A stretch of DNA of 64,000 nt, from the NCBI RefSeq assembly GCF_001899645.1, contig NZ_MKVV01000063.1, positions 17,018 to 81,017 on the forward strand. The letters run 5' to 3'. The notes under the pieces are model-generated. The model saw only the letters and a program-made list of their open reading frames with translations, was not told the DNA's origin and did no database searches. The DNA comes from Pseudonocardia sp. 73-21. GTDB lineage: Bacteria > Actinomycetota > Actinomycetes > Mycobacteriales > Pseudonocardiaceae. A program made the translations under genes and the position numbers. Of this stretch, positions 61,689 through 64,000 are shown one piece after another (position 1 is the first letter of the stretch; each line of letters begins with the position of its first letter).

Positions 61689-62054
61689 TCAGGAACCGGT
61701 CGCGGCCGCGATCGCCGCTTCGACTTCGGCGAGCTGATCAGTGGGGCTGAATTGGATCAGCTCGGTCCCTTCTTCGGCCTCAGGCGCGTGGCCTGGCGTC
61801 ATGTAGAACGCGTCGCCTGTCTCGAGGACCTCCTCGCGGTCGTCGTAACGGACGACCACGCGACCCTTCACCACGTATCCCCAGTGCGGACACGTGCACT
61901 TGCCAGTCGGCAGTGCAGCGAGCATCGGGGCGAGATCGTGGGACTTGGTGATCGTGACGAAGTTGACGGTGATCCCGTCGAGCTCGGTCGATCGATCGAT
62001 GGCGACGCCGTAGTCGGCGACACGGTCCGCTGCTGCACTCGAGGTCTTGGCCAT
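61689..62054 (-). CDS. Cupin domain protein
   Basis: 121 residues from the ATG at 62054, with AGGAGG 6 nt upstream (a strong site; the longer frame to 62138 is not needed). Cupin barrel: CPHWGYVVKGRVVVRYDD (His, Gly-x-Val strand), then ETGDAFYMTPGHAPEAEEGTELIQFSP, in which His and Glu of the two motifs are the metal ligands. A small ligand- or metal-binding protein. Divergent from the HD-GYP-like/LuxR gene 126 bp away, which may regulate it. Confidence 0.9.
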   Translation of the reverse strand: MAKTSSAAADRVADYGVAIDRSTELDGITVNFVTITKSHDLAPMLAALPTGKCTCPHWGYVVKGRVVVRYDDREEVLETGDAFYMTPGHAPEAEEGTELIQFSPTDQLAEVEAAIAAATGS

Positions 62055-62179
62055 CGTGGTCCTCCTGGGGGGTCGTCGGTGCTCGTGCTCAGGAGGGTAG
62101 GAAGACCGACGACGCGGATCATGAGGCGATGCCCTCATCTTTCGCAGCGGCGCCGACCCGGCCTGCTTACGCTGGGCGG

Positions 62180-63748
62180 GTGGACAGTGAGCTCGACTCC
62201 GGAGTTCGGCTCGCCGACATCCTGGCGTGCCTGTCGCTTGGCATCGACCTCGGCTTCGGCCAGCCGATGGAACACATCCTGCGCCAGTGCCGCATCTCGA
62301 TGCGACTGTGCGACGCCCTGGGCGTCGACGACACCACCCGGACTGCCGCGTACTACGGAGCGCTGCTGGTCAACGTGGGTTGCCACACCGACGCCCACGA
62401 ACAGGTCCGCTGGTTCGGTGACGACATCGCGTTCAAGTCGACGAAGTACGTGGAGTCGACAGGAAAGCTCGCCGAGGTGAACCGGATGCTGGGGATGCTC
62501 GGCGCCGGCGGCCACCCTCTGCACAGACTGCGGGTCGGCCTCGCCTTCGCTCTCGGAGGCCACCGGGAGGTCGAAGCGATGATCACCCAGCACGCCCAAC
62601 GAGCCCAGTCACTCGCCGAGGAACTGCACCTGCCCGCAGCGGTCCTCCAAGGCCTCGCCGCGGCATATGAGCGTTGGGACGGGAAGGGATGGCCCGGCAT
62701 TCTGGCCGGACCCGACATCCCAACCGCGGCCCGCCTCTTCCAGATCGCCGAGTTCATCGAGGTCGCCCACCGCGACGGTGGCGTCCCGGCAGCCCTGTCC
62801 ATCGCCCGACGCGGGGCGGGCAGCCAGTTCGACCCAGCCGTTGTTGTCTGCCTCTGCGACCACCCGGACAAGATCTTCGACGGGCTCGACGAGGTCGGCT
62901 CCTGGGGTGCGACGCTCGACGAAGACCCAGTGCTGAATGCCCTGACCATGGCCCAGCTCGATGATGCGCTCGCGGCGCTCGCCCGCTACGTCGACCTGAA
63001 GACCCCGTTCACGCTCGGTCACACCGAAGCCCTCACCCAGCTCGTGATCGATGCCGCCGGTCGGCTCGGGTTCAGTGCCACGGACCGCCGGCTCGTGCAC
63101 CGCGCCGCGCTCACCTCGGGCTACGGCCGCCTCGGTATCTCGAACAAGATCTGGGAGAAGCCCGGACCGCTCACCGTGTCCGAGTGGGAACGGGTCCGGC
63201 TGGCACCCCAACTCGGCGCGCGGATGCTCCGTCAATCCGAGGCCCTGGGAGCCGTCGCGCCACTCGTCGGCCAGCTGCGAGAGCGTCTCGACGGCTCCGG
63301 CTACCCGGCCGGGCTCAGCGCAGGCTCAATCACCGCACCGGCTCGACTCCTCGCGGCCGCCGACAGCTACCAATCGATGATCGAGCCGCGACCGTATCGG
63401 GACGCACTGACCGCCGACGAAGCCGCCACGAAGCTGCGCGACGAGGTCCGAGCAGGACGGCTCGAGAGCGCTTCGGTCGACGCAGTCCTGGGAGCCGCCG
63501 GACATCGGACGCGACGACGCGGGGCCAACATCGGCGGCCTCACCAACCGCGAGATCGAAGTGCTCGAGCTCGCCGCTCGCGGGCTTCCGAATCGGGAGAT
63601 CGCTCGACGCCTCACCGTGACGCCGAAGACCGTCGGCAACCACATCGAGCACATCTACACCAAGATCGGCGAGACGAGCCGCGCAGGCGCCGCCCTCTTC
63701 GCCATGCGAAACGGCCTCGTCGACGAGACCAGCGCAGCCTGCAGGTAG
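62180..63748 (+). CDS. HD-GYP-like domain protein with C-terminal LuxR HTH
   Basis: 522 residues from GTG with TACGCT (62168-62173) exactly 6 nt upstream, a leaderless start. Two HD-related regions: one near residues 20-90 (ILACLSLGIDLGFGQPMEHIL) with no HD pair at the metal site, and an HD-GYP region near 290-420 (AALTSGYGRLGI where the HDIG signature is expected, RLDGSGYPAGL, AADSYQSMIEPRPYR). The catalytic His-Asp of HDIG is replaced by Ser-Gly, so phosphodiesterase activity is doubtful. The LuxR HTH (LTNREIEVLELAARGLPNREIARRL) is intact. Probably a sensor-regulator. Confidence 0.88.
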   Translation: MDSELDSGVRLADILACLSLGIDLGFGQPMEHILRQCRISMRLCDALGVDDTTRTAAYYGALLVNVGCHTDAHEQVRWFGDDIAFKSTKYVESTGKLAEVNRMLGMLGAGGHPLHRLRVGLAFALGGHREVEAMITQHAQRAQSLAEELHLPAAVLQGLAAAYERWDGKGWPGILAGPDIPTAARLFQIAEFIEVAHRDGGVPAALSIARRGAGSQFDPAVVVCLCDHPDKIFDGLDEVGSWGATLDEDPVLNALTMAQLDDALAALARYVDLKTPFTLGHTEALTQLVIDAAGRLGFSATDRRLVHRAALTSGYGRLGISNKIWEKPGPLTVSEWERVRLAPQLGARMLRQSEALGAVAPLVGQLRERLDGSGYPAGLSAGSITAPARLLAAADSYQSMIEPRPYRDALTADEAATKLRDEVRAGRLESASVDAVLGAAGHRTRRRGANIGGLTNREIEVLELAARGLPNREIARRLTVTPKTVGNHIEHIYTKIGETSRAGAALFAMRNGLVDETSAACR

Positions 63749-63761
63749 TAGCCGCGGCAGG

Positions 63762-63797
63762 CCGTGCCCCGCGCGGTCATCCGCCGCCTGGGCACGG
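63762..63797. terminator. 8-bp stem hairpin after the LuxR-type gene
   Basis: CCGTGCCC (63762-63769) pairs with GGGCACGG (63790-63797) over a 20-nt loop, 14 bp after the stop codon. No T-tract. Plausible terminator of the preceding gene. Confidence 0.45.
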
Positions 63798-64000
63798 GCG
63801 CGGGCGGCTTGGCGTTCCTGCGGACTGCTCATCCCACGATCCCCGGGCTCGACAACGAAAGCCGGTCACGCGGACCCTTCCCCGGCCCGCGCGACCATCC
63901 AGGCACGCCAACAGCTTTCGAGCATTAGTTCGATCCTCTGTTCCTAGGAGGCTCCTGAATTAGCGCTGTATGCAGTCTTGGGGACGGTCAGGGTCCCTCA
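63798..64000. other. No gene recognised to window end
   Basis: About 200 bp with falling GC content toward the end (TTAGTTCG..., CTGAATTAGCG...). No open frame of note. A TTCGATCC-like segment near 63930 resembles a tRNA T-arm but no cloverleaf can be drawn. The composition change could mark the edge of another insertion. Confidence 0.35.

Noticed and set aside
63920..63945. tRNA-like TTCGATCC segment
   Set aside because: No matching acceptor, D or anticodon arms can be drawn around it.

Overview
This is 64 kb of very GC-rich DNA with strongly G/C-biased third codon positions. Many genes start with GTG, and several look leaderless (a TANNNT -10 box 6-8 nt before the start codon). Gene content also fits an actinomycete: RecBCD-type recombination, F420-type LLM oxidoreductase, EthA-like monooxygenase, NrtR, and a DUF3761 protein. 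A Pseudonocardia-like actinobacterium is my inference. No rRNA, tRNA, CRISPR array or intact insertion sequence was recognised.

Region by region. (1) 1-3914: end of recB and all of recD, overlapping GTGA. (2) 5.9-14.8 kb: a DNA-end-processing locus. nurA-like, sbcC, sbcD, a small membrane protein and a herA-like ATPase share one strand; a divergent coiled-coil protein of unknown function starts next to herA. (3) 14.9-25.7 kb: housekeeping and accessory genes (VOC proteins, cupin, SDR, TetR/MFS pair with a palindromic operator), a large PLD-SF2 helicase-DUF3427 protein that could serve defence or repair, and a patatin gene broken exactly at its catalytic serine. (4) 25.7-28.2 kb: ADP-ribosylglycohydrolase divergent from an NrtR-like Nudix regulator over a perfect inverted repeat, then an ORF lacking its 5' end. 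(5) 28.3-37.0 kb: a complete Wadjet/Jet (Ept) SMC-family anti-plasmid operon, jetABCD, translationally coupled to a YigZ/IMPACT gene. An internally deleted wax-ester synthase/DGAT pseudogene follows.

(6) 37.9-48.6 kb: AhpD-like protein, a 45-residue ORF before a Cys-rich protein, M13 metallopeptidase, DUF3761 protein, LLM oxidoreductase, RibD-type reductase, aldo/keto reductase, TerD, a decayed alpha/beta hydrolase and a soluble Ser/Thr kinase. (7) 48.7-58.5 kb: a near mirror-image catabolic locus. Two AcoR-like regulators lie at the outside, each divergent from a Baeyer-Villiger monooxygenase/hydrolase set; an MFS exporter or importer sits between. The likely chemistry is ketone to ester, then ester hydrolysis. 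A 12-bp-arm inverted repeat lies in one promoter region and five 17-bp tandem repeats run over the stop codon of the second monooxygenase.

(8) 58.7-64.0 kb: methyltransferase, hydrolase-LuxR fusion, and then a scar of joined gene fragments (methyltransferase 3' end, secreted-protein 3' end, 5'-truncated flavoprotein, frameshifted tyrosine recombinase), followed by an intact cupin/HD-GYP-LuxR pair. This looks like the edge of a decayed mobile insertion.
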